Shown here piece by piece: positions 1 to 7,855 of a stretch of 64,000 bases of DNA. The notes under the pieces are model-generated. The model was not told the DNA's origin and searched no databases. It saw nothing but the letters and a program-made list of their open reading frames with translations. Source of the stretch: an uncultured Carboxylicivirga sp. (GTDB lineage: Bacteria > Bacteroidota > Bacteroidia > Bacteroidales > Marinilabiliaceae); the NCBI RefSeq assembly GCF_963668385.1, contig NZ_OY764327.1, positions 372,001 through 436,000 of the forward strand, read 5' to 3'. A program made the position numbers and the translations under genes. The stretch's first letter is position 1; every line of letters starts with the position of its first letter.

Positions 1-929
1 GAACTTGCTCCGTTTCCTATTTTGGTTTCTCCCATTCCGTAGAAAAAGAATTGCAAGAACCAGGTAGTACCGGCCAATGCACAGAAAAGGTAGTTTTTCA
101 GTAAAGGTGTTTTTGTATCAACAAAATCTTTACCGGTTTTATTTTTGATGATAAGTCCCAGACTCCAGATAAGGTTAGTTGTTAACCCTCCCCAAAGAAT
201 AACCAGAAAAATGATGTTATTTTCAAACAGGTAAACTCCATCGGTTACAAAGGAAAAATTGTTTTCTACCGCAATAGAGCGAACTGCTTCTCCCATTTCT
301 TTTCCGGCATCGATACCAAAACTAAAGAATGCACTTAGCACACCTGAAATAACAGCGATAATTAAACCTTTGGTAAGTTTAAACTCACTATTAACGCCTT
401 CTTTTACATCTGCCAGATCTTTATCTTTCATTAACCCGGCCTTTCCGCTTAAGATGATTCCAATCAACATAACCAGAATACCAAACAGAATAATCTGACC
501 ACTTGTACAACCTAACATATCGGTAAACGAATCTCCTGCAGGCAATATTTCGCCCAGGTTACCCACATTACGTAAAATGGGCAAGCCCAACGATCCTACC
601 AACGAGGTTATTCCTAATAAAACAGAGTTTCCGAGCGACATGCCGAGGTAGCGGATTCCTAAACCATAGGTAAGACCTCCTATTCCCCACAATACACCCA
701 AAATATAAGTAAGACGAACAATAGATGAATCGGTAACACCAATAATATCGCTCCAGCCTGGTGTAGTTAATAAAACGGCGATAAAGGGCATAATCAACCA
801 TGAAAACAATCCGCCTACAATCCAGTAGACTTCCCATCTCCATTTTTTAACCAGATTATAAGGCATGTACCAACTTCCGGAAGCGGCTCCTCCCAGAGAG
901 TGAAAGATGATTCCTAAAATAACTTGCAT
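1..929 (-). CDS. rhaT: L-rhamnose/proton symporter RhaT (C-terminal end cut by window edge)
   Basis: Imports L-rhamnose with protons across the inner membrane. The reading frame runs from an ATG at 929 to the window edge, giving 309 visible residues; E. coli RhaT has 344, so only a short C-terminal piece is missing. The visible protein is almost all hydrophobic segments. Recognisable RhaT features are the N-terminal block HSLGGAASGSWYMPYNLVKK, the segment LWGIGGLTYGLGIRYLGMSLG and the late motif WFLQFFFYGMGETKIG, all matching the family position by position. It is divergent from an AraC regulator, and a paired direct repeat plus a -7-like box lie in the shared promoter. Context fits: the enzymes encoded downstream release rhamnose from RG-I. 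The catabolic genes (isomerase, kinase, aldolase) are not in the window. Family call is firm; substrate specificity is by homology. Confidence 0.93.
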   Translation of the reverse strand, partial: MQVILGIIFHSLGGAASGSWYMPYNLVKKWRWEVYWIVGGLFSWLIMPFIAVLLTTPGWSDIIGVTDSSIVRLTYILGVLWGIGGLTYGLGIRYLGMSLGNSVLLGITSLVGSLGLPILRNVGNLGEILPAGDSFTDMLGCTSGQIILFGILVMLIGIILSGKAGLMKDKDLADVKEGVNSEFKLTKGLIIAVISGVLSAFFSFGIDAGKEMGEAVRSIAVENNFSFVTDGVYLFENNIIFLVILWGGLTTNLIWSLGLIIKNKTGKDFVDTKTPLLKNYLFCALAGTTWFLQFFFYGMGETKIGNGAS

Positions 930-998
930 AATAGTATAACTAATTTGATTTAAGGGTAAATTGAAATATTAATTCAATATTTTAGCTGATAACAATGT

Positions 999-1006
999 CA
1001 AATGTA
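999..1006 (-). promoter_or_regulatory. Candidate -7 promoter box for rhaT
   Basis: Read on the minus strand the bases are TACATTTG, a perfect match to the Bacteroidota -7 consensus TAnnTTTG. It lies 70 bases upstream of the rhaT ATG. The AraC-type direct repeat at 1032-1062 sits just upstream of where the -33 element would fall, the usual place for an activator. No good -33 TTTG is visible, which fits an activator-dependent promoter. Confidence 0.45.
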
Positions 1007-1031
1007 TGTGACATAATCAATACTATCAATA

Positions 1032-1062
1032 CACTTTTTGGCATTTGATTTGCACTTTTTGG
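1032..1062. promoter_or_regulatory. Direct repeat CACTTTTTGG x2, 21 bp apart: candidate AraC-family operator
   Basis: CACTTTTTGG occurs at 1032-1041 and again at 1053-1062, a start-to-start distance of exactly 21 bp, or two helical turns. AraC/XylS dimers and their two helix-turn-helix motifs typically bind direct repeats with this spacing. The pair lies between rhaT and the AraC-family gene, next to the predicted rhaT -33 region and 8 bases before the regulator's own ATG. Activation of rhaT and autoregulation by the adjacent gene product are inferred. Confidence 0.55.
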
Positions 1063-1069
1063 ACCTAAT

Positions 1070-1963
1070 ATGAAAGATTTTTTCAAATACCTTACAGCTG
1101 GTGAGGAAGACAGAGCCTGGGGACTTTTTTTAACTGTTGCCGGCAAATCATATATAAAACCCGGATCGAGTTATCCACCCAGTGAACATCCGAGTGGATA
1201 TTACTTTACATGGGAAAACGGTCGAGTACTAAACGAGTATCAGATCAACTACATTACCGAAGGAAGAGGCACCCTTGAAAACGATCGTGGAAAGTTTGCA
1301 GTTAAGCCCGGATCATTAATGATAATACGCAAAGGTGAGTGGCATCGGTACCGCCCGGTAAGGTCGAGTGGATGGCAAGAACATTACATTGGTTTTGACG
1401 GAACACTGGCTCATCATTTCTTACAAAAAAATCAGGTACTTCAAGGACAATCGGTAATTGACTGCGGCGATCATGAAGACATTATCGATACCTATTTTCG
1501 AATTTTTGAACTTGCCAAAAATGAAGCGCCGGGCAACCACCATATAGCTTCGGGTTTTATTATTAAATTACTTGGATATATAGTAGCCCGACAAAAACAT
1601 AGAACATTTGCCGGAACCCAAATTGAAAAACTGATTCAGGAAGCACGTTTTCATATGAGAAAAAATATTGAGAAGGAAATTGATCTTGAAAAGCTGGCAC
1701 AGGATAATTGTATTGGCTACTCCTATTTCAGGAAGATGTTTAAAAAGTATACAGGCATATCGCCTCACCAGTATTACCTTGACTTAAAACTGATGCGGGC
1801 AAAAGAGCTTATTTTAACCTCCGATAAAAGTATTAAAGAGATCAGTTATGATTTGGGTTTTCAGTCGATCCATTATTTTAGCCGACTGTTTAAAAAGAAG
1901 GTAGGGCAAAATCCTTCGGAAATAAGAAGCACTGTTAAGAAGACGGAAGTTAATTTTAAATGA
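1070..1963 (+). CDS. AraC-family transcriptional regulator, probably of rhamnose uptake
   Basis: A 297-residue cytoplasmic regulator. Residues about 20-160 form a cupin-like ligand-binding domain; a typical strand pair is GRGTLENDRGKFAVKPGSLM followed by a W-H-R-Y turn. Residues about 190-290 carry the two helix-turn-helix motifs of the AraC/XylS family, with FRKMFKKYTGISPHQY in the first half and the signature YFSRLFKKKVGQNPSEIR in the second. The gene is divergent from the rhamnose symporter gene and has a 21-bp-spaced direct repeat directly upstream, so a RhaS/RhaR-like role answering to rhamnose is the simplest reading. The ligand is not shown by the sequence. Family assignment is firm, the effector is inference. 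Confidence 0.9.
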   Translation: MKDFFKYLTAGEEDRAWGLFLTVAGKSYIKPGSSYPPSEHPSGYYFTWENGRVLNEYQINYITEGRGTLENDRGKFAVKPGSLMIIRKGEWHRYRPVRSSGWQEHYIGFDGTLAHHFLQKNQVLQGQSVIDCGDHEDIIDTYFRIFELAKNEAPGNHHIASGFIIKLLGYIVARQKHRTFAGTQIEKLIQEARFHMRKNIEKEIDLEKLAQDNCIGYSYFRKMFKKYTGISPHQYYLDLKLMRAKELILTSDKSIKEISYDLGFQSIHYFSRLFKKKVGQNPSEIRSTVKKTEVNFK

Positions 1964-2072
1964 TACGATGTGATGATTTTCAATTATGCAAAAGATCAAA
2001 AACGGAATAGTCCATAGCACTGAGTCCGAAGTCCAAATGACTTATCTTTCTTTATAGCTATCGACTTTTTTC

Positions 2073-2348
2073 TTAATTCTCATCTCCTTCAAACTTCATA
2101 AGCACCTTATCCAGCATTTTTCGCAAAGGCGGATAGCTGATCTGATAGACTTCCTGCAGCTTAATAAGGTTACCCCTGTATTTAAAGTAATTGATGATTA
2201 ACTCTTGCTCGTCAGCAGGTAATTGCAAAAGGGTAGAAAAGGCAAACTGCCCCTCAACCTTCGTTTCGCAAGCCGGACATATCATTTGCTTAACCTGAAG
2301 AACTTCTTTACAACTGGGACAGTTAATGGGAACCGGATTTTTACTCAT
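2073..2348 (-). CDS. DUF2089 family small zinc-ribbon protein
   Basis: A 91-residue protein. An N-terminal zinc ribbon with cysteines at 10, 13, 24 and 27 (two CPxC pairs) is followed by a helical segment containing ISYPPLRKMLDKVL, which resembles the helix-turn-helix-like part of DUF2089 proteins (isyptvrnrld in relatives). The family is common in bacteria and has no firmly known function; a DNA-binding or regulatory role is often assumed from the ribbon plus helices. It is convergent with the AraC gene and has no obvious tie to glycan degradation. No partner gene is seen. It is preceded by the 21-bp tandem array. Confidence 0.85.
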   Translation of the reverse strand: MSKNPVPINCPSCKEVLQVKQMICPACETKVEGQFAFSTLLQLPADEQELIINYFKYRGNLIKLQEVYQISYPPLRKMLDKVLMKFEGDEN

Positions 2349-2429
2349 GGCATTTTAGATTTTAAAGCATTGTTAAGTTAATAATTAATGTTATTAATTT
2401 ATATATCAATCTATTTAATTTTTAATAAC

Positions 2430-2618
2430 TACTAGCTTACTTTACAATACTACTCTTTCACTTTTAACTATCGCTCTTTCACTTTGAAGGGTCGCTCATC
2501 TGCTTTGAAGCATTGCTACCTGCTTTTAAATAAATACTAAATTATTTTACATCATCAGGAAGTCACTTTGAAGTAACAAGAAGCACTCTTTAATGATTAA
2601 GAATCGTTTTGTAATGAA
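2430..2618. repeat. Degenerate 21-bp tandem repeat array
   Basis: This 344-base gene-free gap (2349-2692) mostly holds a diverged tandem array with a 21-bp period. The clearest units start at 2451, 2472, 2493 and 2514; each has a CTC or CTA near base 3 and CTTT or CTTTGAA around bases 10-16. Weaker units continue the phase upstream (2430) and downstream (2535, 2556, 2577, 2598). For example CACTTTGAAG recurs at 2480 and 2565. A short stretch reads as seven-residue repeats in one frame but is closed by stops, so a protein product is unlikely. The rest of the gap holds promoter sequence for the flanking genes, not resolved further. Confidence 0.6.
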
Positions 2619-2692
2619 TATCATTAATTATTGGGGGTGTTATCGATAATCGCATAGGTATTATTATCTTTAGGCAACTTAATCTGTTATCT

Positions 2693-3184
2693 ATGAAAAC
2701 CCATTACAATTGGAAAAAAGGACTATTCTCGTCCACCTACGAGATTTATACAAACAACCGCCTAGTTGGCACCCTAAAAGACAAAGCTTTTTGTAAAACC
2801 TCAAACGGAATTATCAACAACCATAAATATATATTTCAAACAACCAGTTTATTTAAGCCACAAACCAATATTATTGATGCCGACAGTCAAAAATTAATTG
2901 GAAATATTTCGTACGGAACCTGGATGACAAAAGCAACCATTAGTTTATCAGGCAAAACTTACCATTGGCAATACGACAATGTATGGAATACTAAATGGTC
3001 TATACTGGGACCTGATGGGATTGCTCTTCAAAGCCAATCCAAAACGAGCAGTGGCATGATAGAATTTAACTCTGAGAACGATGCTCTTATACTGTGCGGC
3101 TTATTCATAACCAATTATTTATTGCAAATGACAGTTATTATTGTAGCTGCAATGGTACCCATTTGGACCACTGCCATAAACTAG
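2693..3184 (+). CDS. Protein of unknown function with a C-terminal membrane segment
   Basis: A 163-residue protein that I do not recognise with certainty. It has no signal peptide. Residues 1-125 are rich in short alternating polar and hydrophobic stretches typical of beta strands, with repeated YxxxNxxxVGTLKDK-like and IGNIS turns. This resembles tubby or LURP-one-like barrels, but that is only an impression. Residues about 130-160 are strongly hydrophobic (LILCGLFITNYLLQMTVIIV) and probably anchor the protein in the inner membrane. It is followed after 16 bases by a methyltransferase gene, so the two are probably co-transcribed. No link to the pectin genes is seen. Confidence 0.6.
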   Translation: MKTHYNWKKGLFSSTYEIYTNNRLVGTLKDKAFCKTSNGIINNHKYIFQTTSLFKPQTNIIDADSQKLIGNISYGTWMTKATISLSGKTYHWQYDNVWNTKWSILGPDGIALQSQSKTSSGMIEFNSENDALILCGLFITNYLLQMTVIIVAAMVPIWTTAIN

Positions 3185-3200
3185 AACCAATACCTTTCTG

Positions 3201-4037
3201 ATGAAAACCTATCTGCAAACCAACTGGGATTTTGAATCTGATGAACTAATTGAGGTATTTGATGAGACACCACTATGGTCGGCACCATTCGGATTAAAAT
3301 TATTGGAAGAAATTAAATATAAAAAAGGAATCAAAGCTATAGACATTGGCTTTGGAGCCGGCTTCCCTCTTACAGAACTGGCCATGCGTTTGGGCACTAC
3401 CTCTAAAGTATATGGTATTGATCCGTGGGAAGCAGCCATCAGACGAGCGGAGAAAAAGATTAAAATCTTTGGCATCAGCAATATTGAAATCATACATGGT
3501 GATATCGAAAATATTCCACTCGAATCCAATAGCATCGATTTAGTGGTTAGCAATAATGGCTTAAACAATGTGGAAGACCTTACCCAATCTCTGACTGAAT
3601 GCGCCCGCATCAGCAAGCCGGGTGCTCAGTTCATCCAAACTATCAACCTGAATGAAACAATGACTGAATTTTATTCGGCTTTGACGGATGTTTTGAGACA
3701 AATTGGATTAACGGATTCCATTGGATTAATATCAGAACACATCTACAAAAAGCGCAAACCGCTGGATAAGTATTTAAAGATGATTGAAAATGCTGGTTTT
3801 ACAGTTGAATCAGTCACCCACGATCAGTTCAATTACCATTTTGCCGATGCCACTGCTATGTTTAATCATTTCTTTATCCGTCTTGCCTTTATTGATTCAT
3901 GGAAGGAATTAGTTCCACCAGAGCAACACGAGCAGGTGTTTTCTAAAGTTGAAGAAGCTCTCAATAAAAAAGCAGAACAAGAGGGCGTTTTAAAATTAAG
4001 TGTACCTTTTGTTGTGATTGATAACAGGAGAAAATAA
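3201..4037 (+). CDS. Class I SAM-dependent methyltransferase
   Basis: A 278-residue cytoplasmic enzyme with a Rossmann-type methyltransferase core. Motif I is AIDIGFGAGFPLTELA at about residues 48-63, motif II ends in YGIDPW (acidic residue for the SAM ribose), then IEIIHGDIENIPL and SIDLVVSNNGLNNVED supply motifs III and IV. This matches the Methyltransf_11/25 type. The acceptor cannot be deduced. It lies 16 bases after the unknown membrane protein gene and is convergent with the GH28 gene, separated by a hairpin. It is probably unrelated to the polysaccharide genes that follow. Confidence 0.85.
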   Translation: MKTYLQTNWDFESDELIEVFDETPLWSAPFGLKLLEEIKYKKGIKAIDIGFGAGFPLTELAMRLGTTSKVYGIDPWEAAIRRAEKKIKIFGISNIEIIHGDIENIPLESNSIDLVVSNNGLNNVEDLTQSLTECARISKPGAQFIQTINLNETMTEFYSALTDVLRQIGLTDSIGLISEHIYKKRKPLDKYLKMIENAGFTVESVTHDQFNYHFADATAMFNHFFIRLAFIDSWKELVPPEQHEQVFSKVEEALNKKAEQEGVLKLSVPFVVIDNRRK

Positions 4038-4043
4038 AAACAG

Positions 4044-4068
4044 CATCCCCACGCATTGCATGGGGATG
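4044..4068 (-). terminator. Hairpin terminator of the minus-strand GH28 operon
   Basis: CATCCCCA (4044-4051) pairs with TGGGGATG (4061-4068) around a 9-base loop. Read on the minus strand the stem is followed by CTGTTTTTATTTT, so it fits a Rho-independent terminator for the operon ending at 4105. On the plus strand there is no T-run after it, so termination of the methyltransferase transcript is less sure. Confidence 0.6.
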
Positions 4069-4104
4069 AATTAACATGGGGTGAATATTATAAAAACTTC
4101 TTAA

Positions 4105-5439
4105 CTACTCAATTTCCTTACCATTAACCACCACATTCGAGAAAGTAACATTGTTGATAAGTTCCTTTTTATAATCAGCTTTGGCAGTTGTAATAGTCAA
4201 ATCTTCAAATGTAAAATTCGAGAGTTTATCATACTCTGTTGTGTTGATATCAAAGAAGATTTCGCAATCAAGTTTGATGTTTTTCATGGTAATATGATCG
4301 GAATAAGAAAGTGGCACTTCTTCTCGCCCTTTTAAATCAAAAAACTGACGCCAAGGCTTTACATATATCATACTATAAGCCTGACCGATAATATTCTCAA
4401 CAGTAATATATTCGTATTTTTGAGGAGTATCGGGGCGCATCTTCAACCATAACAAACGCTTTGCTTCATCCACTTTGCAATTACGCATCACAATGTTTTT
4501 ATTGTGTATTGATTCGCTACCACAGGTTAAAGCAGCATGGCAAAAACCAAACTCACAATCTTCGACTATAATATTGGTATTTTCTCCATTTGTCGTATCC
4601 TGATCGGCCCACGGACCTTTTCCACCCTTCAAGGCAATGGCATCGTCATTTACCGACATATAACAGCCTTTTACCAACACATTAGAACACACATCTAAAT
4701 CGATGGCATCGGTACTTGGCGCCTTAACAGGTTGATAAGGGGAGTAAATATAAAGATCCAAAATCTTTACATTGCTGCATTGGTAATAATGACTCGACCA
4801 GAAACCAGCATTGATCAGCTTAACATCCTGCACCTGCACATTATCGCAATCCCAAATAAACACCAATCGTGGTCGTGATACTTCCAGATTTGTACATTTA
4901 GGATTTTCTTTTCTGCGTTGCCAAAATGCTTCCCAATATTTTAATCCGTTACCATTAATAGTTCCCTTTCCGGAGATGGTAAATCCATCAACCCCATATG
5001 CATTAACCAAAGCTGCAAAATAATCGATGCTCTGACCTTCCATTCGTGATTTCATAAATGGATAATTCTCAATTTCATCAGAACCTTTTAATGTAGCTCC
5101 ATCAGCCAGATACAGATGAGTTTTAGGTTTAAAAAACAAAGCACCACTCAAAAAAGTACCTTTGGGAATGATAATCACCCCTCCACCATTTAAAGAAGCC
5201 TCATCAATTATTTTCTGAATCACTTCGGTTTGAAGCACAGAGCTATCTGCTACTGCTCCATTATCAAGAATGTTATATTGCTTGCCCAGGTCTGCGAGTT
5301 TTATTTTTGTGGTATCTGAAAACCATGCAGGAACTTTTGTACCATCGGGGAATAAATCTACCTGTTGTTTCTTTTCAACAGCGCAGGACGCCAATAGCAT
5401 CACCGCCATTATTATGAATAAAAAATTATGTTTTTTCAT
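4105..5439 (-). CDS. GH28 family glycoside hydrolase (galacturonidase type), lipoprotein
   Basis: Likely removes galacturonic acid from RG-I or homogalacturonan oligosaccharides. The ATG at 5439 gives a lipoprotein signal ending LLASC-A; a TTG at 5448 in frame is a less likely start. The mature protein (about 425 residues, typical of the family) is a right-handed parallel beta-helix. GH28 active-site blocks are visible in order: STDAIDL (NTD equivalent), VNDDAIALKGG (DD pair near residue 263), TCGSES (replacing the GHG block) and LWLKMRP (R-I-K block). The altered GHG block is usual in exo-acting and rhamnogalacturonan-active Bacteroidota members, so strict endo-polygalacturonase activity is not expected. 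It is the last gene of the minus-strand operon, 139 bases after the PL11 gene. Confidence 0.88.
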   Translation of the reverse strand: MKKHNFLFIIMAVMLLASCAVEKKQQVDLFPDGTKVPAWFSDTTKIKLADLGKQYNILDNGAVADSSVLQTEVIQKIIDEASLNGGGVIIIPKGTFLSGALFFKPKTHLYLADGATLKGSDEIENYPFMKSRMEGQSIDYFAALVNAYGVDGFTISGKGTINGNGLKYWEAFWQRRKENPKCTNLEVSRPRLVFIWDCDNVQVQDVKLINAGFWSSHYYQCSNVKILDLYIYSPYQPVKAPSTDAIDLDVCSNVLVKGCYMSVNDDAIALKGGKGPWADQDTTNGENTNIIVEDCEFGFCHAALTCGSESIHNKNIVMRNCKVDEAKRLLWLKMRPDTPQKYEYITVENIIGQAYSMIYVKPWRQFFDLKGREEVPLSYSDHITMKNIKLDCEIFFDINTTEYDKLSNFTFEDLTITTAKADYKKELINNVTFSNVVVNGKEIE

Positions 5440-5578
5440 GATCTTCAAATTTTAATTTTATTAAAGATTCAACCTCATTAAGGTTGTCTTCCACTAGAAT
5501 TTAATCTCAACAGATATACATCTACTCCTGAGGTGATATTGTTAACTTCAGATAAGTTGAATATTTATGACATCATAA

Positions 5579-7825
5579 TTATTTAAAAACCAAAGTACCC
5601 TCATCAGTAAAAACACAACCATTAATAACTGTTTCAAGCTCTAGTTTTAAAGATTCTCCCTTTGGAAAATCAGATGCTTTTATTTTCAAAATTCGCTTAT
5701 TACTTACTTCTTTCCCATTGACTTTCCAGCAATAACTATCGTAGTTGTAACGCGCATCCAATTCAAACACCTCTTCATTACAAGTAAAGTTTTTTACCAC
5801 TTCGCGTTTGGTGCCTTGTAATCGCATATGCATCCCGTTGGGTCGACCATTCTTGGTTTCTCCCGATTTAGAATGAACCTGGCTTCCTTTTGTATAATAT
5901 TCAGGCCAGAATCGGCCAAGATCAGATCCCAGATAAAATCCGGTTTGCGTTGGTTGATTATAGGCTATGTTTTGAGTAATTACACTATTTCGATAAATAA
6001 CATCGCTTAATAGCGTGTAGAAACGATATTCCGTCTCAAACGGTGTCATATAAATACGTACCTCTTTATTATCCTTGGTTCTGACAACGACTTCTTCGCG
6101 CCAATCACCAAAAATATCAGCACTGATACATGGATTACCTTTGGTCCAGTTATTGGCAATCAAATCTTCTTCATCAGGAAGAGACAAGCGGTCGACTCCA
6201 TCGCCATTCCATTTTTCGATGTGAACAAAAGCACGACGAGGAACACCAGAACCATTCAACAGCTCCCGATTTAAATCACTATCCCACCAAATAGCCATGT
6301 TAATAGACGGAGTACGTTCCGTAATTAAACGGCCATCGGCAGTATAAACTCCATGAGAATGTGTAGTCCAAACCTCGCACCCTCTGAATCGTGGATCGAT
6401 ATCGGCAGCCAAGGCACGGCCCACATCTTCGTACGATGGAATACCCCAAAGCAACTCTCCGGTTGCAGCATCGCGCAATTCACTTCCAGCACGTGTGGGT
6501 ACCTCTTCGTGACAATCCCATACTTCCAAACCGGGTCGATCAATATCTATATCAGTCAGATGAATAGCATCACCATGACCCAATTTTGTATTATAACCCC
6601 GTGTTCCGTCATCATCAATCAGACAAGCCCCATAGGTCACCTCATCTTTTCCATCGCCATCCACATCACCAATACTCAGGTTATGATTTCCTTGTCCTGC
6701 ATATTCAAGATCTTTTGAATTACCACTATGAGAATCGAAACGCCAACGCTTGGTCAATTTTCCATCCCGATAGTCCCAGGCCTCCAAAACGGTTCGTGCA
6801 TAATAACCTCTGCAAATCAATATACTGGGTCGCTCACCATCGAAATAACCTACTCCACCTAAGAAACGATCCACTCGATTTCCATGACGATCGCCATAGC
6901 TATCAGGAGCTCCGCGCTCGATATAATCAGTTCGTGCTAATTCTTTACCCGTAGCCCCCTCTATCACCGATAGAAACTCAGGGCCCGTCAATATTTTGCC
7001 ATAGGTTCTGGAATTTTCATCCCTATCGACATAATCAGTAATTCCATCATTGTTAATATCTCCGATGGTTGCTCCGTCGCCAAACACGGTTCCTTCTGCT
7101 GTTTTAACAGCCAGTTCCGCTTTTCCATCACCATTAAAATCATACACCATCATCTGCGTATAATGCGCACCCTGACGGATATTCACGCCCAAGTCAACTC
7201 GCCACAAAAAAGTACCATCCATCTTGTAAGCCTCAATGATTGGACCTCCATTACAAACACCTCTGTGCGAATTATCTTTACCACTATTCTCGCGTTTAAT
7301 GATAAGTTCCATCTCACCATCACCGGTTAAATCACCAATACAGGCATCATTAGGCGAGTAATGAAAATCAGGATCTCCGGGAATGGCTTTCATTGGAATA
7401 GTTAGATAAGGCTTAACAGACTTTGCAGACAAAGTATATTCGCCCAGCACATAATCTTTTCCGGTTTCTTTTATGATATAAGTAAGATCTTTCGATTTCG
7501 CTGCAGATGAATCAACAAAGTAAGTACTCTGTGTAAGTCCTTCACTATTTAATTTTTGAGCTTTTTTATTTCCCTCCTTGCGATAGATATCAAAACTCAC
7601 CTTAACATCATCCTCCGGTAAAAAGCGCCAGCTTACAGCCACTTTTTCATCATCCTGACGAATAACCATCAAACCTCTTCCCAACTTCTCTTTTTGAATG
7701 TTCGACGAGTAAGCGGGACCTTTAATCTGACTATTATTTTGCGCATAAGTAGCAGCCCAACAAAAGATAAGGATGAATATTATTAAGTTTTTTTTTATTT
7801 GATAATAAATTTCGAGCATGCACAT
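5579..7825 (-). CDS. PL11 rhamnogalacturonan lyase
   Basis: Cuts the RG-I backbone by beta-elimination between rhamnose and galacturonate, leaving an unsaturated uronate. It has 748 residues with an N-terminal signal sequence ending ATYA-Q, and could start at either of two ATGs two codons apart (7825 or 7819). The PL11 eight-bladed propeller begins at LGRGLMVIRQDDEKVAVSWR and contains the repeated calcium-binding DxDGDG-type loops (DLTGDGEMEL, DFNGDGKAEL, DVDGDGKDEV). Conserved family blocks are NIRQGAHYTQ, GNRVDRFLGG, CRGYYART and GHGDAIHLTD. The last 75 residues form an extra Ig-like tail containing CWKVNGKEVSN. There is no T9SS domain, unlike the two PL11 paralogues at 29832 and 34511, so this one probably works in the periplasm or at the membrane on imported fragments. 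Confidence 0.93.
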   Translation of the reverse strand: MCMLEIYYQIKKNLIIFILIFCWAATYAQNNSQIKGPAYSSNIQKEKLGRGLMVIRQDDEKVAVSWRFLPEDDVKVSFDIYRKEGNKKAQKLNSEGLTQSTYFVDSSAAKSKDLTYIIKETGKDYVLGEYTLSAKSVKPYLTIPMKAIPGDPDFHYSPNDACIGDLTGDGEMELIIKRENSGKDNSHRGVCNGGPIIEAYKMDGTFLWRVDLGVNIRQGAHYTQMMVYDFNGDGKAELAVKTAEGTVFGDGATIGDINNDGITDYVDRDENSRTYGKILTGPEFLSVIEGATGKELARTDYIERGAPDSYGDRHGNRVDRFLGGVGYFDGERPSILICRGYYARTVLEAWDYRDGKLTKRWRFDSHSGNSKDLEYAGQGNHNLSIGDVDGDGKDEVTYGACLIDDDGTRGYNTKLGHGDAIHLTDIDIDRPGLEVWDCHEEVPTRAGSELRDAATGELLWGIPSYEDVGRALAADIDPRFRGCEVWTTHSHGVYTADGRLITERTPSINMAIWWDSDLNRELLNGSGVPRRAFVHIEKWNGDGVDRLSLPDEEDLIANNWTKGNPCISADIFGDWREEVVVRTKDNKEVRIYMTPFETEYRFYTLLSDVIYRNSVITQNIAYNQPTQTGFYLGSDLGRFWPEYYTKGSQVHSKSGETKNGRPNGMHMRLQGTKREVVKNFTCNEEVFELDARYNYDSYCWKVNGKEVSNKRILKIKASDFPKGESLKLELETVINGCVFTDEGTLVFK

Positions 7826-7855
7826 AAGCTTGGGATTCCTAGTTCCTCTTTTAAA

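Noticed and set aside
3209-3616. Minus-strand open frame of 135 codons opposite the methyltransferase gene
   Set aside because: The plus-strand frame has clear methyltransferase motifs; the minus frame is a shadow with no recognisable domain.
6353-6954. Two plus-strand open frames inside the PL11 gene
   Set aside because: They lie antisense to a well-conserved lyase domain and show no family features.
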